Assembly: GCA_903834835.1 (NCBI GenBank)
Contig: CAILKO010000049.1
Span: 124,001 to 188,000 of the forward strand
DNA from: an uncultured Pseudomonadota bacterium
GTDB taxonomy: Bacteria > Pseudomonadota > Gammaproteobacteria > Burkholderiales > SG8-39
Length of the DNA stretch: 64,000 nucleotides
Direction: 5' to 3'
In this document: positions 53,182-63,514 of the stretch, one piece after another
Numbering within the stretch: position 1 is the stretch's first letter
How the letters are laid out: each line of letters starts with the position of its first letter
Notes under the pieces: model-generated
Database searches by the model: none
What the model saw: the letters and a program-made list of their open reading frames with translations, nothing else
What the model was told of the DNA's origin: nothing
Made by a program: the position numbers and the translations under genes

Positions 53182-56151
53182 CTAGCGCCGCTCGTAGGCT
53201 GCGAAGTCGGCGACGCAGCCGGGGCCGCTTTGGCAGCGCAGCAGGCGTAAGAGCGGTTGCGCGGCCTTTGCGCCGAGTGCTTCCTTATGGGAGTTCCAAA
53301 GCTTCAGGGCTGCCGCGCGGTCCCCGGTCGCAATGGCGCCCGCCATCGCGGCCGAAAGCAGGAACTCGCGTGCTTCGGAAAACACGCCCGTCTGGTTATC
53401 CAGCAGCTGTGTGCCAAGGGCGGCCATGCGCGTGGCGTCGCGTTCGCCGACGGCCCGGAAAAGCGCAAGCCAGCCCCGCTGGTAGGGGAACAGGCGCCCC
53501 GCACAGTCCGTGGCAAGTCTGCGCCACAACTCCTTCAGCGCGCCGGTCTCGAGGTTCGGGTTGATCAGCGCGGACAGTCGCGACAGGCTGTGCAGCCAGA
53601 CATCGTGATCCCGCGGATCCCGGCACTCGATGAGCCGGAACCGGACGATCTCGAGATCCTTCTGGAGCTGTGCGCTGATCTCATCCGGTGGCGACGATGA
53701 CTCGCTCAGCAGTATGTCGTGCGCATAGCGTGCGAGACGCATGTTTCCGGCGCGCAGGTCGGAGCCGGTCACAAGCGGATTCGGCGCGCGGCGGACGAAT
53801 TCAGGCGTAAATAGCTCCAGCACGGGAACGCTGGCATTCAGCAGACCGACAACGTCCGAGGCACTGCGCTCGGTGAATCGGTCGCGCGCGGCGCGAAGAT
53901 CAAGCACAGGATTGAAGTCGGAGTTCGCGGGAATGGCATAACTCTCGAACAGCGGTTCGAGCACGGCACGGTTGCCCAGGTAGCGCGCGTCGAAATCTCC
54001 GGGCGTCATCATCTGGATGCTCCAGAGTTCCGCGGCCATGCCGGGATCTTCGAAAATGTGTGCGCTTGCCGCCACGGGAACGGGCCGGTCCGAGGCGATG
54101 ATCAGCAAGTCGTGGTCGCTCGGCGCGAACACGGCGTAGTGCGGAAATTCGCTGCCCAGCGCCTTCATGACTGACGCAAGCAGGGTGCCATCGATCTCGT
54201 AGAGCTGGAACCATTGAACCAGCAGCCCGCGGGCGTTGAGGTGGGGACGGATCCGTTGGTAGAACTCGCGCGTGAACAGTCCGGCTACGCCGCTTACCCA
54301 GGGGTTGGACGGCTCGGAGATGATCAGATCGTAGGATCGCCTGCCAGCACTGAAATACGCCTTTGCGTCGTCAATGGTGATCGTTCCGCGCGGGTCGGCG
54401 AATGCAGCGCTGTTGCGCGGTGCGAATCCCTGCGCTGCTTCCGCCATCGCCGCCTCGATTTCCACTGTGTCGACGCGTTCGATCGTGAGGCTCTGGAGCA
54501 AGGTGTGCATCGTCAGGCCTGTGCCTATGCCGATCAGCGCGGCGCGTCGGGTGTCCGGTTTCAGCGCAAGCGGAATCGCAGCTGTGAGAATCATGGTGAT
54601 CTCGTCGCTGCCACGCCGGGTGCCGTCGATGCTCACGGAGCCGTCCGACTTTCCGTTGGTGCGAATGCTCAGGGCGTCCGGATAGCGCACCAGATGGACG
54701 GTCGCCGTCTTGCCGTCGCGCTGGTAGAGCACGCTCGCGTCGCGCGAACTCGCGAGTTCGCCATGACGGAACACGCCCGCAGTCATCTTGTTCACGTCCA
54801 GGCGCAGGAAGAACAGTGCGGGAATAAAGAGTGCCAGTGCGAGCACGCCCGAGGCGAGTGCGGCTCTTCGTCGGCCGGTCGAGGCGAGGATCATGATGCC
54901 GATGAATACGTCGACCCAGGCCCCACTGACGAGCGTGTTCTTCAGGCCAAGCTGGGGCATCCCGACATGCACCGCAGCGAGGACCCCGAGTATTGCGCCG
55001 AGCGTATTCAACGCATAGACCCGGCCGATCGCGCGCTCGCCCGCGCCGTCGCGCATGAGCGCTCCGGTGATGAGTGGCAGTGTCATGCCGGCACAGAGCG
55101 TTGCGGGCAGCATGACGAGCACGGCGATGAAGGCGCCGGCAAGACTGAAGAGCAGGTAGCCGGCATCTGTCCGGGAAAGACCGCCCATCAGAAATTCCAT
55201 CAACAGAAAGCTGCGGTCGTAGACGATCAGCGTGCCGAGGGCGAGCACGCCCATGATGATTTGCACCCAGCCGAGCAGTTGCCTCGGGTCCGCAATGCTG
55301 TCGACCAGGCGGCGGACGCACAGTCCGCCCAGCGCGAGGCCTGCAATGAAGGCGGACAGCATGAGCTCGAACGAGTGCGTGGACGCGCCAAGCACAAGGG
55401 AGAGCATCCGGATCCAGCAGATTTCGTAGATGAAGGAGGCGAGTCCGGTAAGCAGCGCCACGGTGCCGAGCAGGCGGCGCCCTGAGTCGGGGGCGGGATC
55501 GGCATGGATAGCGCGGATACGCGAATTGCGCGCGACCAGCCAAACTGCGACTGCGAGCGCGATGTTCAGAGCGCCTGCGATGCGCAGCGTGCCTGGCAGG
55601 CCGACCCAACCGATGAGAACAAATCCGCTTGCGAGCACGCCGACAGCCGCGCCGAGACTGTTGGTGAAGTACAGCATGGCGAGTCGCTCACCCCTGCGGC
55701 CTGGATCACCGCGCAGCAGTCCCGCTGACATGAGCGGGAAGGTGGCGCCGAGCAATATCGACTGCGGCAGGATCAGGGCAATCGCGACCGCGAGTCGCGC
55801 ACAGAGTACGGCCGACTCGCCCGCGACGAACGGCAGCAGCGTGTCGTAGGACCAGCCCGTCGTAAGGCCGTAGATTTCATGAAAACCGAGGGCGAAGACG
55901 CCGACCACAGCCTCTACGATCGCGTAGGCGATCAGGGGACGCGCCAGTTGCTCCGAGATCCGGGCGCAGAACGCGGCACCGATCGCCATGCCCCCCATAA
56001 ACACGATGAGCACCAGCGACTGCGCATAGGCGGCATGCCCTAGGAAGAGCTTCAGGTACTGCGTCCAGATCGACTCGTAGATCAGACCGGCGAAGCCTGA
56101 AACCGCGAACAGCGCGTAGCAGGTGAGCGGGGACGGACGGCGGACGGGCAT
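53182..56151 (-). CDS. Fused multi-helix membrane/spermidine-synthase-like protein
   Basis: About 989 residues (up to 1015 if ATG 56229 is used). The N-terminal half has some 12-14 membrane helices in two related halves (GFAGLIYESIWTQYLKLFLG and LASFIYEICWIRMLSLVLG). A SpeE-like SAM-binding domain follows (GIGTGLTMHTLL near residue 555, VDTVEIEAAM, YDLIISEPSNPWVSGVAGLF), then an alpha-helical C-terminus of 250 residues. The catalytic Asp of SpeE is replaced by the SEPSNPW form typical of this fusion group, so true spermidine synthesis is doubtful. It stands alone, divergent from leuC. Confidence 0.85.
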   Translation of the reverse strand: MPVRRPSPLTCYALFAVSGFAGLIYESIWTQYLKLFLGHAAYAQSLVLIVFMGGMAIGAAFCARISEQLARPLIAYAIVEAVVGVFALGFHEIYGLTTGWSYDTLLPFVAGESAVLCARLAVAIALILPQSILLGATFPLMSAGLLRGDPGRRGERLAMLYFTNSLGAAVGVLASGFVLIGWVGLPGTLRIAGALNIALAVAVWLVARNSRIRAIHADPAPDSGRRLLGTVALLTGLASFIYEICWIRMLSLVLGASTHSFELMLSAFIAGLALGGLCVRRLVDSIADPRQLLGWVQIIMGVLALGTLIVYDRSFLLMEFLMGGLSRTDAGYLLFSLAGAFIAVLVMLPATLCAGMTLPLITGALMRDGAGERAIGRVYALNTLGAILGVLAAVHVGMPQLGLKNTLVSGAWVDVFIGIMILASTGRRRAALASGVLALALFIPALFFLRLDVNKMTAGVFRHGELASSRDASVLYQRDGKTATVHLVRYPDALSIRTNGKSDGSVSIDGTRRGSDEITMILTAAIPLALKPDTRRAALIGIGTGLTMHTLLQSLTIERVDTVEIEAAMAEAAQGFAPRNSAAFADPRGTITIDDAKAYFSAGRRSYDLIISEPSNPWVSGVAGLFTREFYQRIRPHLNARGLLVQWFQLYEIDGTLLASVMKALGSEFPHYAVFAPSDHDLLIIASDRPVPVAASAHIFEDPGMAAELWSIQMMTPGDFDARYLGNRAVLEPLFESYAIPANSDFNPVLDLRAARDRFTERSASDVVGLLNASVPVLELFTPEFVRRAPNPLVTGSDLRAGNMRLARYAHDILLSESSSPPDEISAQLQKDLEIVRFRLIECRDPRDHDVWLHSLSRLSALINPNLETGALKELWRRLATDCAGRLFPYQRGWLALFRAVGERDATRMAALGTQLLDNQTGVFSEAREFLLSAAMAGAIATGDRAAALKLWNSHKEALGAKAAQPLLRLLRCQSGPGCVADFAAYERR

Positions 56152-56313
56152 GGCGCCGGTCTTATAGCACGCGGGTCGTCCCTTCCTTTCCCGGGCGTTG
56201 CGCAGGGAACCCTCGCCGCATCGGATCATTCACTGCGCCTGAATCCGGCATGGACACAGGGCCTTATGCCATAATCCGCAGCTTGTTTCGCGACTAGATG
56301 TACCCTACCCGCC

Positions 56314-57729
56314 ATGGCGCAGACTCTTTACGACAAACTCTGGGACAGCCATCTCGTTCACGTCGAACAGGACGGAACCGCGCTGCTCTACATCGACAGG
56401 CATCTCGTGCACGAGGTGACCAGCCCGCAGGCCTTCGAAGGCCTCAAGATCGCCGGCCGCAAGCCCTGGCGCATCGACTCGGTGGTGGCTACCGCCGACC
56501 ACAACACGCCGACTACGGACTGGGACAAGGGCATGCCCGGCATCCAGGATACGATAGCGCGCTTGCAGATCGAGACGCTGGACAGCAACATCCGCGAGTA
56601 CGGGGCAAAGGTTTATTTTCCGTTTCTCGACAAGCGCCAGGGTATTGTCCATGTGATCGGCCCGGAGAATGGCGCGACCCTCCCGGGCATGACTGTGGTG
56701 TGCGGTGATTCGCATACGAGTACGCACGGTGCGTTCGGTTGCCTCGCGTTTGGCGTTGGTACCAGCGAGGTCGAGCACGTCCTCGCGACGCAGTGCCTTG
56801 TGTCGCGCAAGATGAAGAACATGCGGGTGAACGTGGATGGCGTCGTCGGGCCGGGCGTTACCGGCAAGGACATCATCCTTGCGATCATCGGCCGCATAGG
56901 CACGAGCGGTGGAACGGGCTACGCGATCGAGTTCGCTGGCAGTGCCATCCGTGCGCTGTCCATGGAAGGCCGGATGACGGTCTGCAACATGGCGGTCGAA
57001 GCGGGCGCGCGCGCCGGGATGATTGCCGTGGACGACACCACGATCGACTATCTGAAAGGCAGGCCGTTCGCTCCTTCAGGCAAGGGATGGGACGAGGCCG
57101 TGGTTTACTGGCGCACCCTCAAGAGCGACGCCGATGCGAAATTCGACCACGAGATCACGCTCGATGCGGCGGCGATCCGTCCCCAGGTGACCTGGGGCAC
57201 CTCGCCTGAGATGGTCGTGGCGGTGGATGGCACAGTACCGGATCCGGATAAGGAAAAGGACAGTGTCCGGCGTGAGGGCATGGAGCGCGCGCTTTCGTAC
57301 ATGGGTCTGAAGCCGCGTACGCCGGTCACCGACATCACGCTCGACAAAGTGTTCATCGGGTCGTGTACCAATTCCAGGATCGAAGACTTGCGCGCTGCGG
57401 CCGCCGTCGTCAAGGGCAGGCGCATCGCGAAAAGTATCCGGCTCGCGCTGGTAGTACCGGGCTCCGGTCCGGTGAAGGCACAAGCGGAACGCGAGGGGCT
57501 GGACAAGATTTTCGTTGCCGCAGGATTCGAGTGGCGTGAGCCGGGCTGCTCGATGTGCCTCGCGATGAATGCCGATTTCCTTCAGCCTGAGGAGCGTTGC
57601 GCCGCCACATCAAACCGCAACTTCGAAGGAAGACAGGGCGATCGAAGCCGGACGCATCTGGTCAGCCCGGCGATGGCTGCAGCGGCGGCGATCGCCGGTC
57701 ATTTCGTCGATGTGAGCCGGACGAACTGA
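56314..57729 (+). CDS. leuC: 3-isopropylmalate dehydratase, large subunit
   Basis: 471 residues. The aconitase-type half of isopropylmalate isomerase, with the [4Fe-4S] ligands in [12 protein letters not shown] near residue 349 and GCSMCLAMN near 411. Other landmarks: [15 protein letters not shown] at the start and [27 protein letters not shown] in the middle. The second step of leucine synthesis. A CATAAT at 56270-56275 could be its -10 element. leuD follows after 65 bp. Confidence 0.97.
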   Translation: MAQTLYDKLWDSHLVHVEQDGTALLYIDRHLVHEVTSPQAFEGLKIAGRKPWRIDSVVATADHNTPTTDWDKGMPGIQDTIARLQIETLDSNIREYGAKVYFPFLDKRQGIVHVIGPENGATLPGMTVVCGDSHTSTHGAFGCLAFGVGTSEVEHVLATQCLVSRKMKNMRVNVDGVVGPGVTGKDIILAIIGRIGTSGGTGYAIEFAGSAIRALSMEGRMTVCNMAVEAGARAGMIAVDDTTIDYLKGRPFAPSGKGWDEAVVYWRTLKSDADAKFDHEITLDAAAIRPQVTWGTSPEMVVAVDGTVPDPDKEKDSVRREGMERALSYMGLKPRTPVTDITLDKVFIGSCTNSRIEDLRAAAAVVKGRRIAKSIRLALVVPGSGPVKAQAEREGLDKIFVAAGFEWREPGCSMCLAMNADFLQPEERCAATSNRNFEGRQGDRSRTHLVSPAMAAAAAIAGHFVDVSRTN

Positions 57730-57794
57730 AGGCGCGATCAGCCGCGCGATCTGCCAGTTTCACCAATCAACAGCGATACCGCCTAACGGAAATC

Positions 57795-58436
57795 ATGGAA
57801 AAGCTGACTTTACACAGTGGACTTGTGGCGCCGCTCGACCGAGCGAATGTCGACACGGACGCCATCATCCCAAAGCAGTATCTCAAGTCGATCAAGCGCA
57901 CCGGATACGGTCCGGCCCTGTTTGATGCGTGGCGCTATCTGGATCACGGCGAGCCCGGAATGGACCATGCAAAGCGGCCGCTCAATGCCGAGTTCGTGCT
58001 CAACCAGGATCGTTACCGTGGCGCAAGCATCCTGCTCGCGCGCAGCAATTTCGGCTGCGGTTCCTCGCGCGAACATGCGCCGTGGGCGCTGCTCGAGTAT
58101 GGGTTCCGATGTGTCATCGCGCCTTCGTTCGCCGATATTTTTTACGGTAACTGCTTCAAGAACGGTGTGTTGCCGGTAGTGCTCAAGGAGGCGGAGGTGG
58201 ACCGGCTGTTTCACGAGTGCGCGGCATTCCCGGGATTCCGTCTCACCCTTGATCTGGACAAGCAGCGCATCGCGACGCTGGACGGTGCGCTTTCCTATGG
58301 TTTCGACGTGGACGCGTTCCGCAAGTACTGCCTGCTGAACGGCCTTGATGACATCGGTCTGACGCTCAGGCATGCGGACAAGATTCGCGCGTTCGAGACG
58401 GGCCGGCGTGAACGTTTTCCCTGGGCTTTCGGGTGA
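57795..58436 (+). CDS. leuD: 3-isopropylmalate dehydratase, small subunit
   Basis: 213 residues. The swivel domain that pairs with Leu[27 protein letters not shown] at the start, then [18 protein letters not shown] near residue 82, [17 protein letters not shown]. The start MEKLTLHSG is at 57795; upstream codons in the same frame overlap the end of leuC and are not family-like. It is followed 4 bp later by leuB. Confidence 0.97.
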   Translation: MEKLTLHSGLVAPLDRANVDTDAIIPKQYLKSIKRTGYGPALFDAWRYLDHGEPGMDHAKRPLNAEFVLNQDRYRGASILLARSNFGCGSSREHAPWALLEYGFRCVIAPSFADIFYGNCFKNGVLPVVLKEAEVDRLFHECAAFPGFRLTLDLDKQRIATLDGALSYGFDVDAFRKYCLLNGLDDIGLTLRHADKIRAFETGRRERFPWAFG

Positions 58437-58440
58437 TTTG

Positions 58441-59505
58441 ATGAAAATAGCGGTTCTGCCGGGCGACGGCATAGGCAAGGAAATCATGACGCAGGCAGTC
58501 AGGGTGTTGCGCCGGCTGGGTGAGGATGGCCTGCGCATGGAGATTGAAGAAGCTCCGGTTGGCGGGACAGCCTACGATCTTGCGGGCGATCCGTTGCCAG
58601 AGGCGACGCTGAAACTGGCGCGAGAAGCCGATGCGATATTGTTCGGGGCAGTAGGGGACTGGAAGTACGACACGCTTTCTCGACCAAAGCGTCCCGAACA
58701 GGGACTGCTTGGTCTGCGCAAGGCCCTTAATCTCTTTGCCAACCTGCGACCGGCGCAGGTCTACGAGGAACTGGCGAGTGCGTCATCGCTCCGGCCGGAT
58801 GTTGTCGCCGGTCTGGACATACTGATCGTAAGGGAACTTACCGGGGACATCTACTTCGGTACGCCGCGCGGGATATCGACCTTGCCGAACGGGGAGCGTG
58901 AGGGCTATAACACCATGCGCTATGCGGAGAGCGAAGTCCGCCGCATCGCGCGGGTTGCATTCGAGGCGGCGCGCAAGCGCGGCAAGCGTCTGTGCTCGGT
59001 GGACAAGGCGAACGTGCTTGAGACCACGGAGCTATGGCGCCAGGTCGTGATTGAAACCGGAAAGGAGTTTCCGGATGTGGACCTCAGCCACATGTATGTC
59101 GATAACTGCGCGATGCAGCTGGTCCGCAATCCCAAGCAGTTCGATGTGATCGTTACCGGAAACATGTTCGGCGACATTCTGTCTGATGAAGCTTCGATGC
59201 TTACGGGCTCCATCGGTATGCTTCCATCGGCCTCGCTCGACGAGCATAACAAGGGCATGTATGAGCCGATCCACGGCTCGGCACCGGATATTGCCGGAAA
59301 GGGTGTCGCGAATCCGCTGGCCACGATCCTGTCTGCAGCGATGATGCTGCGTTACTCCCTTGGCAAACCGGAGGAGGCGGAACGGATCGAAAGGGCGGTG
59401 CGCAAGGTCTTGCGCGAAGGCTATCGCACGCGCGATCTGGAAACACCGGGGACCCGTGTCGTGGGCACCGAGGAAATGGGCGCCGCGGTCGTCGCGGCGC
59501 TCTGA
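58441..59505 (+). CDS. leuB: 3-isopropylmalate dehydrogenase
   Basis: 354 residues. NAD-dependent beta-decarboxylating dehydrogenase, third leucine step. Motifs: [14 protein letters not shown] at the start, [18 protein letters not shown], the active-site Tyr and Lys in [12 protein letters not shown] and SVDKANVLE, the metal-binding Asp in [25 protein letters not shown], and [15 protein letters not shown]. It completes leuC-leuD-leuB; asd follows 11 bp later. Confidence 0.98.
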   Translation: MKIAVLPGDGIGKEIMTQAVRVLRRLGEDGLRMEIEEAPVGGTAYDLAGDPLPEATLKLAREADAILFGAVGDWKYDTLSRPKRPEQGLLGLRKALNLFANLRPAQVYEELASASSLRPDVVAGLDILIVRELTGDIYFGTPRGISTLPNGEREGYNTMRYAESEVRRIARVAFEAARKRGKRLCSVDKANVLETTELWRQVVIETGKEFPDVDLSHMYVDNCAMQLVRNPKQFDVIVTGNMFGDILSDEASMLTGSIGMLPSASLDEHNKGMYEPIHGSAPDIAGKGVANPLATILSAAMMLRYSLGKPEEAERIERAVRKVLREGYRTRDLETPGTRVVGTEEMGAAVVAAL

Positions 59506-59516
59506 AGGAACGGTAC

Positions 59517-60644
59517 GTGCCGATGCTTCGGACCGGCATAGTCGGCTGGCGCGGGATGGTGGGATCCGTACTGGTGCAGCGTATGCGCGAGGAACGCGAT
59601 TTCGACCAAATCGAACCGGTATTCTTTTCGACGTCGCAGGCTGGAGGGCGCGGGCCGCAGGTCGGACGGGACTGCGGGCCGGTGCTTGATGCGAATGACC
59701 TGAACGCACTCGGAGCATTGCCTGTCATCGTTTCTTGTCAGGGTGGCGATTACACGAACAGCGTGCATGCGCGGTTGCGATCGGGCGGATGGAATGGCTA
59801 CTGGATCGACGCGGCAAGCGCACTTCGCATGCAGGATGACGCGGTAATCGTTCTCGACCCGGTAAACGACGGGGTGATTCGCAAGGCACTCGCAGGTGGC
59901 GTGCGCGATTTCATAGGCGGGAACTGTACAGTCAGCCTCATGCTGATGGGGATTGCCGGTCTGTTCGAACAAGACCTCGTCGAATGGGTGAGCAGCATGA
60001 CCTATCAGGCAGCCTCGGGCGCCGGCGCGGCAAACATGCGTGAACTCGTCGCGCAGATGTCGAAGATCGGCGAATCGGCCGCAGGCCTGATGTCGGATCC
60101 GGCCGCGTCCGCATTGGAGATTGACCGTGTGGTGATCGCTGCAATCCGCGACGGCAGTCTTCCGAAGGAGCATTTCGGTCATCCGCTGGCAGGGAGCCTG
60201 CTTCCATGGATCGACAAGGATCTGGGGAATGGTCAGAGCAAAGAAGAATGGAAAGGACTGGCGGAAACGAACAAGATACTCGGTCGTCAGGCCAATCCGA
60301 TACCGGTCGACGGGGTCTGTGTCCGGATCGGTGCGATGCGCTGCCATAGCCAGGGCCTGACGATCAAGCTGCGCCGCGATGTGCCGCTGGACGAGATTGA
60401 GGACATGCTTGCGCGGGCCAACCAGTGGGTGCGCGTGATACCGAACCGGCGCGAGGAGTCTCTGCGCGACCTTACCCCTGCCGCGGTGACCGGAACCCTT
60501 CATGTTCCGATCGGGCGCTTGCGCAAACTCGCGATGGGCCCGGAGTATCTGTCTGCATTTACGGTCGGTGACCAGTTACTCTGGGGCGCGGCGGAACCGC
60601 TTCGCAGGATGCTCAGGCTGCTGATTGAATCCGGCGTGAAGTGA
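59517..60644 (+). CDS. asd: Aspartate-semialdehyde dehydrogenase
   Basis: 375 residues of the beta/gammaproteobacterial type. NADP loop [17 protein letters not shown] at the start, the catalytic Cys in [11 protein letters not shown] near residue 139, and [14 protein letters not shown] and [14 protein letters not shown] later. It makes the branch-point semialdehyde for lysine, methionine and threonine. GTG 59517 has GAAGGAA 6 bp upstream; an ATG two codons later (59523) is also possible. Confidence 0.97.
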   Translation: MPMLRTGIVGWRGMVGSVLVQRMREERDFDQIEPVFFSTSQAGGRGPQVGRDCGPVLDANDLNALGALPVIVSCQGGDYTNSVHARLRSGGWNGYWIDAASALRMQDDAVIVLDPVNDGVIRKALAGGVRDFIGGNCTVSLMLMGIAGLFEQDLVEWVSSMTYQAASGAGAANMRELVAQMSKIGESAAGLMSDPAASALEIDRVVIAAIRDGSLPKEHFGHPLAGSLLPWIDKDLGNGQSKEEWKGLAETNKILGRQANPIPVDGVCVRIGAMRCHSQGLTIKLRRDVPLDEIEDMLARANQWVRVIPNRREESLRDLTPAAVTGTLHVPIGRLRKLAMGPEYLSAFTVGDQLLWGAAEPLRRMLRLLIESGVK

Positions 60645-60742
60645 CACGGCTGCCGGGCCTGTTTTCTACATGGGCAGGCTGTTGGAGTGCAGGAAACTAG
60701 GCTTACCTGCCTGCACAGCGAAAAATCAAGAAAATTCGTAAC

Positions 60743-60771
60743 TTGCAAGGCTAACTTCATGATGTTATGGT
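60743..60771 (+). promoter_or_regulatory. Putative promoter upstream of fimV
   Basis: TTGCAA (60743-60748), 17-bp spacer, TATGGT (60766-60771). It lies 28 bp before the fimV start in an AT-rich patch of an otherwise GC-rich sequence. Confidence 0.45.
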
Positions 60772-60798
60772 GGTTGGCCCAAAAAGGAAGGCTCGGGG

Positions 60799-63456
60799 AT
60801 GACTGTGCGGATCTCATTTTTTTCCCTCACTGCGAGGATTCTGGCTGTTGCATTCATGGCAGCCTCGCCCGTTGTTTCCGAGGCGGCCGGTCTAGGCCGG
60901 TTGTCCGTTTTGTCCTCGCTCGGTCAGCCGCTGAATGCGGAGGTCGAGATCATTTCCCTGCAGCCAGGCGAAGAAGAAGGCCTGAGCGCGCGGCTCGCTC
61001 CGATGGAAGCCTTCAAGCAGGCGGGCATCGATTTCAACACTGCTCTGTTGTCGGTGAAGTTCGCAATCGAGCAGCGCAATGGCAAGCCCGTGCTCAAAAT
61101 AGCGTCCGGCCTGGCCATCAACGAACCTTTCCTCGACCTGCTGGTAGAACTGCAATGGAATGCCGGCAGGTTGGTGCGCGAATACACCTTTCTTCTGGAC
61201 CCGCCCCAGTTCAGCGCGGCGGCGCCTGCTCAGGTTGTGCCCGTCCAGCCTCAGATTGCACCGGCGGTCCCGGCAGTCGTTCGGCCCGTTGCGGCGCCCG
61301 CGGCACGTGTGCCCGAATCGGCACCGGCGGTTGCGCCTGCACCTGCGGTTTCGTCTGCAACGTATCAAGTTCAGCGCGGCGACACGCTTGCAGGCGTGGC
61401 ACGCAAGAATCTTCCTCAAGGCGCAAGTTTCAATCAGATGCTGGTTGCGCTATTTCGCGCCAACGGCGACGCCTTTGACGGAGGAAACATCAACCGGTTG
61501 CGCGCGGGCAGAATACTCAGCCTCCCCGGCGCAGACGCGGTTACCGGGGTGAATAAGGACGAGGCTCGAAAGTTTGTTGAGAGTCAAGCAGGAGAGTTCG
61601 CACAGTATCGACGTCGTCTCGCTGGTGCGGTCTCTGCGGCGCCGGGTAGCGAGGCAGGTGCTGCGCGCAGTGCTTCCGGCGCGATCACGGCAACACCGAC
61701 GAAATCGGCGCCATCCGCCCCAAAGGACGAAGTGAAGCTGTCAAAGGCGGATCCGGCCAAGCCCGCGGCGCAAGCGGCGGCAAAGGGAGACGACAAGGTT
61801 GCGTCGGGCCGGGCGATAAAGGAGGCGCAGTCTCGTGCACAGGAGCTGGAGAAGACGGTCACGGATCTCCAGAAGGTGCTTGATCTGAAGAGCAAGCAGC
61901 TGGCGGAACTGGAGGCCAAAGCGCCGAAGTCTGCCTCTCAGCCGGTGGCCGCTCCTGCGGCACCGGCCGCCAAGCCCGCACCGATGCCGGAACCTCCCAA
62001 GGCAGTGCCGGTACCTGCTGTGCCTGCATCCGCAGCGACGCCGGTAGATGCGGCCAAGGCGGAGCCTGCGAAGGCAGTCGAGCCGAAGCCCGCCCCGGAA
62101 ACGTCAAAGCCGGTGCCTGCTAAGCCGACCGTAAAGGCAGCACCGCCTCCGCCACCTGCGACAAGCTTTGTTGATGAGCTCCAGGAGAATGGTGCCGCCA
62201 TCGGTGGAGCCGGAGTGGTGGCGATTCTGCTCGGCGCGTACGGGGCCTGGGCGTGGCGTCGCAAGAAGAAAGCTGCCGCCGCCGTTCTCGGTGATGCGGT
62301 GACGCCTGGTCCGACTGTCGCTGTTGCTGCGCCAGCGGCGAACCCCGCCGTTGCCGCTCAGGTCGAGGCGGCGATTGCATCGGCGAATCTGGCGCCCCAG
62401 GAATCGGACGAAGTGGATCCGGTCGCCGAGGCCGATGTCTATATGGCATACGGCCGCGACGCGCAGGCTGAGGAGATCTTGAAGGAAGCCCTCCAGAAGG
62501 ATCCGGCACGGGTGCCGGTGCTGGCAAAGATGGTCGAAATTTACGCGCAACGCCGCGATGCGAAAGGCGTGGAGGAGTATGCGCTGAAGATCAAGTCGGC
62601 GACGGGCGGCGAAGGCGCGGAATGGGAAAAGGCCGCAGCGCTAGGGCAATCCGTAGATCCAGACAACGGCCTGTACAGTGGTGTGGCAGGCGCGGGTGCG
62701 GCGGTGGTTACATCGGCGGCCAGTCCTGCGCTCGATTTCGATCTGGATGGATCGACGGCGGCACCGGAAGCGCCTGTGGCTGATGTGGTCGCTCGAACTC
62801 CAGACGTCGTTCTTGACTTCGATCTCGGTGCACCGGAAGCTGAATCTTCTGGTGCCGCGACGGAATTCTCCCCCGACAAGACGGTCGTGGTTGATCCGAC
62901 CAAGGCTGAGGGTGGGGATGGTCTGGGGCTGGACTTCGATCTTGGCGAACCGGAACCCAGGGCGGAGGTGGCCACCGAGTCCGCGCCGGCAGCAGTTGCT
63001 GGAGATGGCGGGCTGGATTTTGATCTGGGCACGGATTCCTTGGATGCACCGGCCCCGCAGGCAACGACTGATGCCGCGTTGCCCGAACTTTCGATGAGCT
63101 CTGGCGACGACAAGGGACTGGATTTTGAACCGTCAGGAAAAGCTTCGCCTGCAACGGACAATGCTTCGGTTGACTTCGATTTGAATCTTGATCTCGGGTC
63201 CTCCGCAGGTTCCGAATCCCAGGTAGACGCGCCGTCCATCGATCTTGGCAGCATCAGTCTGGATCTTGATGCGCCGGGAGGCTCCGGGACGGTTGATCCG
63301 AAATGGCAGAATGCCTCGGACAAACTCGATCTCGCCAAAGCATTCGAAGAAATGAACGATAAGAGTGGTGCGCGAGACCTGCTGAACGAAGTTCTCAGGG
63401 ACGGCGATGCTGCGCAGAAGCAGCAGGCGCAGGAGATGCTGGCGCGCCTGGGCTGA
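60799..63456 (+). CDS. fimV: Inner-membrane polar hub protein FimV
   Basis: 885 residues. Signal peptide to about residue 29, the FimV N-terminal domain (LSSLGQPLNAEVEIISLQPGEE), a LysM peptidoglycan domain near 187-236, a coiled coil (RAQELEKTVTDLQKVLDLKSKQLAELE), a membrane helix near 468-488, a TPR near 540-600, then an acidic region with LDFDL-type repeats (about 644-830) and the C-terminal FimV TPR. It recruits type IV pilus and polar proteins. AAGGAAGG precedes the ATG. It stands between asd and truA, the usual order. Confidence 0.95.
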   Translation: MTVRISFFSLTARILAVAFMAASPVVSEAAGLGRLSVLSSLGQPLNAEVEIISLQPGEEEGLSARLAPMEAFKQAGIDFNTALLSVKFAIEQRNGKPVLKIASGLAINEPFLDLLVELQWNAGRLVREYTFLLDPPQFSAAAPAQVVPVQPQIAPAVPAVVRPVAAPAARVPESAPAVAPAPAVSSATYQVQRGDTLAGVARKNLPQGASFNQMLVALFRANGDAFDGGNINRLRAGRILSLPGADAVTGVNKDEARKFVESQAGEFAQYRRRLAGAVSAAPGSEAGAARSASGAITATPTKSAPSAPKDEVKLSKADPAKPAAQAAAKGDDKVASGRAIKEAQSRAQELEKTVTDLQKVLDLKSKQLAELEAKAPKSASQPVAAPAAPAAKPAPMPEPPKAVPVPAVPASAATPVDAAKAEPAKAVEPKPAPETSKPVPAKPTVKAAPPPPPATSFVDELQENGAAIGGAGVVAILLGAYGAWAWRRKKKAAAAVLGDAVTPGPTVAVAAPAANPAVAAQVEAAIASANLAPQESDEVDPVAEADVYMAYGRDAQAEEILKEALQKDPARVPVLAKMVEIYAQRRDAKGVEEYALKIKSATGGEGAEWEKAAALGQSVDPDNGLYSGVAGAGAAVVTSAASPALDFDLDGSTAAPEAPVADVVARTPDVVLDFDLGAPEAESSGAATEFSPDKTVVVDPTKAEGGDGLGLDFDLGEPEPRAEVATESAPAAVAGDGGLDFDLGTDSLDAPAPQATTDAALPELSMSSGDDKGLDFEPSGKASPATDNASVDFDLNLDLGSSAGSESQVDAPSIDLGSISLDLDAPGGSGTVDPKWQNASDKLDLAKAFEEMNDKSGARDLLNEVLRDGDAAQKQQAQEMLARLG

Positions 63457-63514
63457 TCGCGATGCGGGCTGCTGGTGGCCCGTTCGCGCATGCACAGAAA
63501 GCGGACACCGGCCC

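Noticed and set aside
56270-56275. CATAAT as a full leuC promoter with TGGACA at 56251-56256
   Set aside because: The spacing between the two boxes is only 13 bp; the -10-like box alone is weak evidence.
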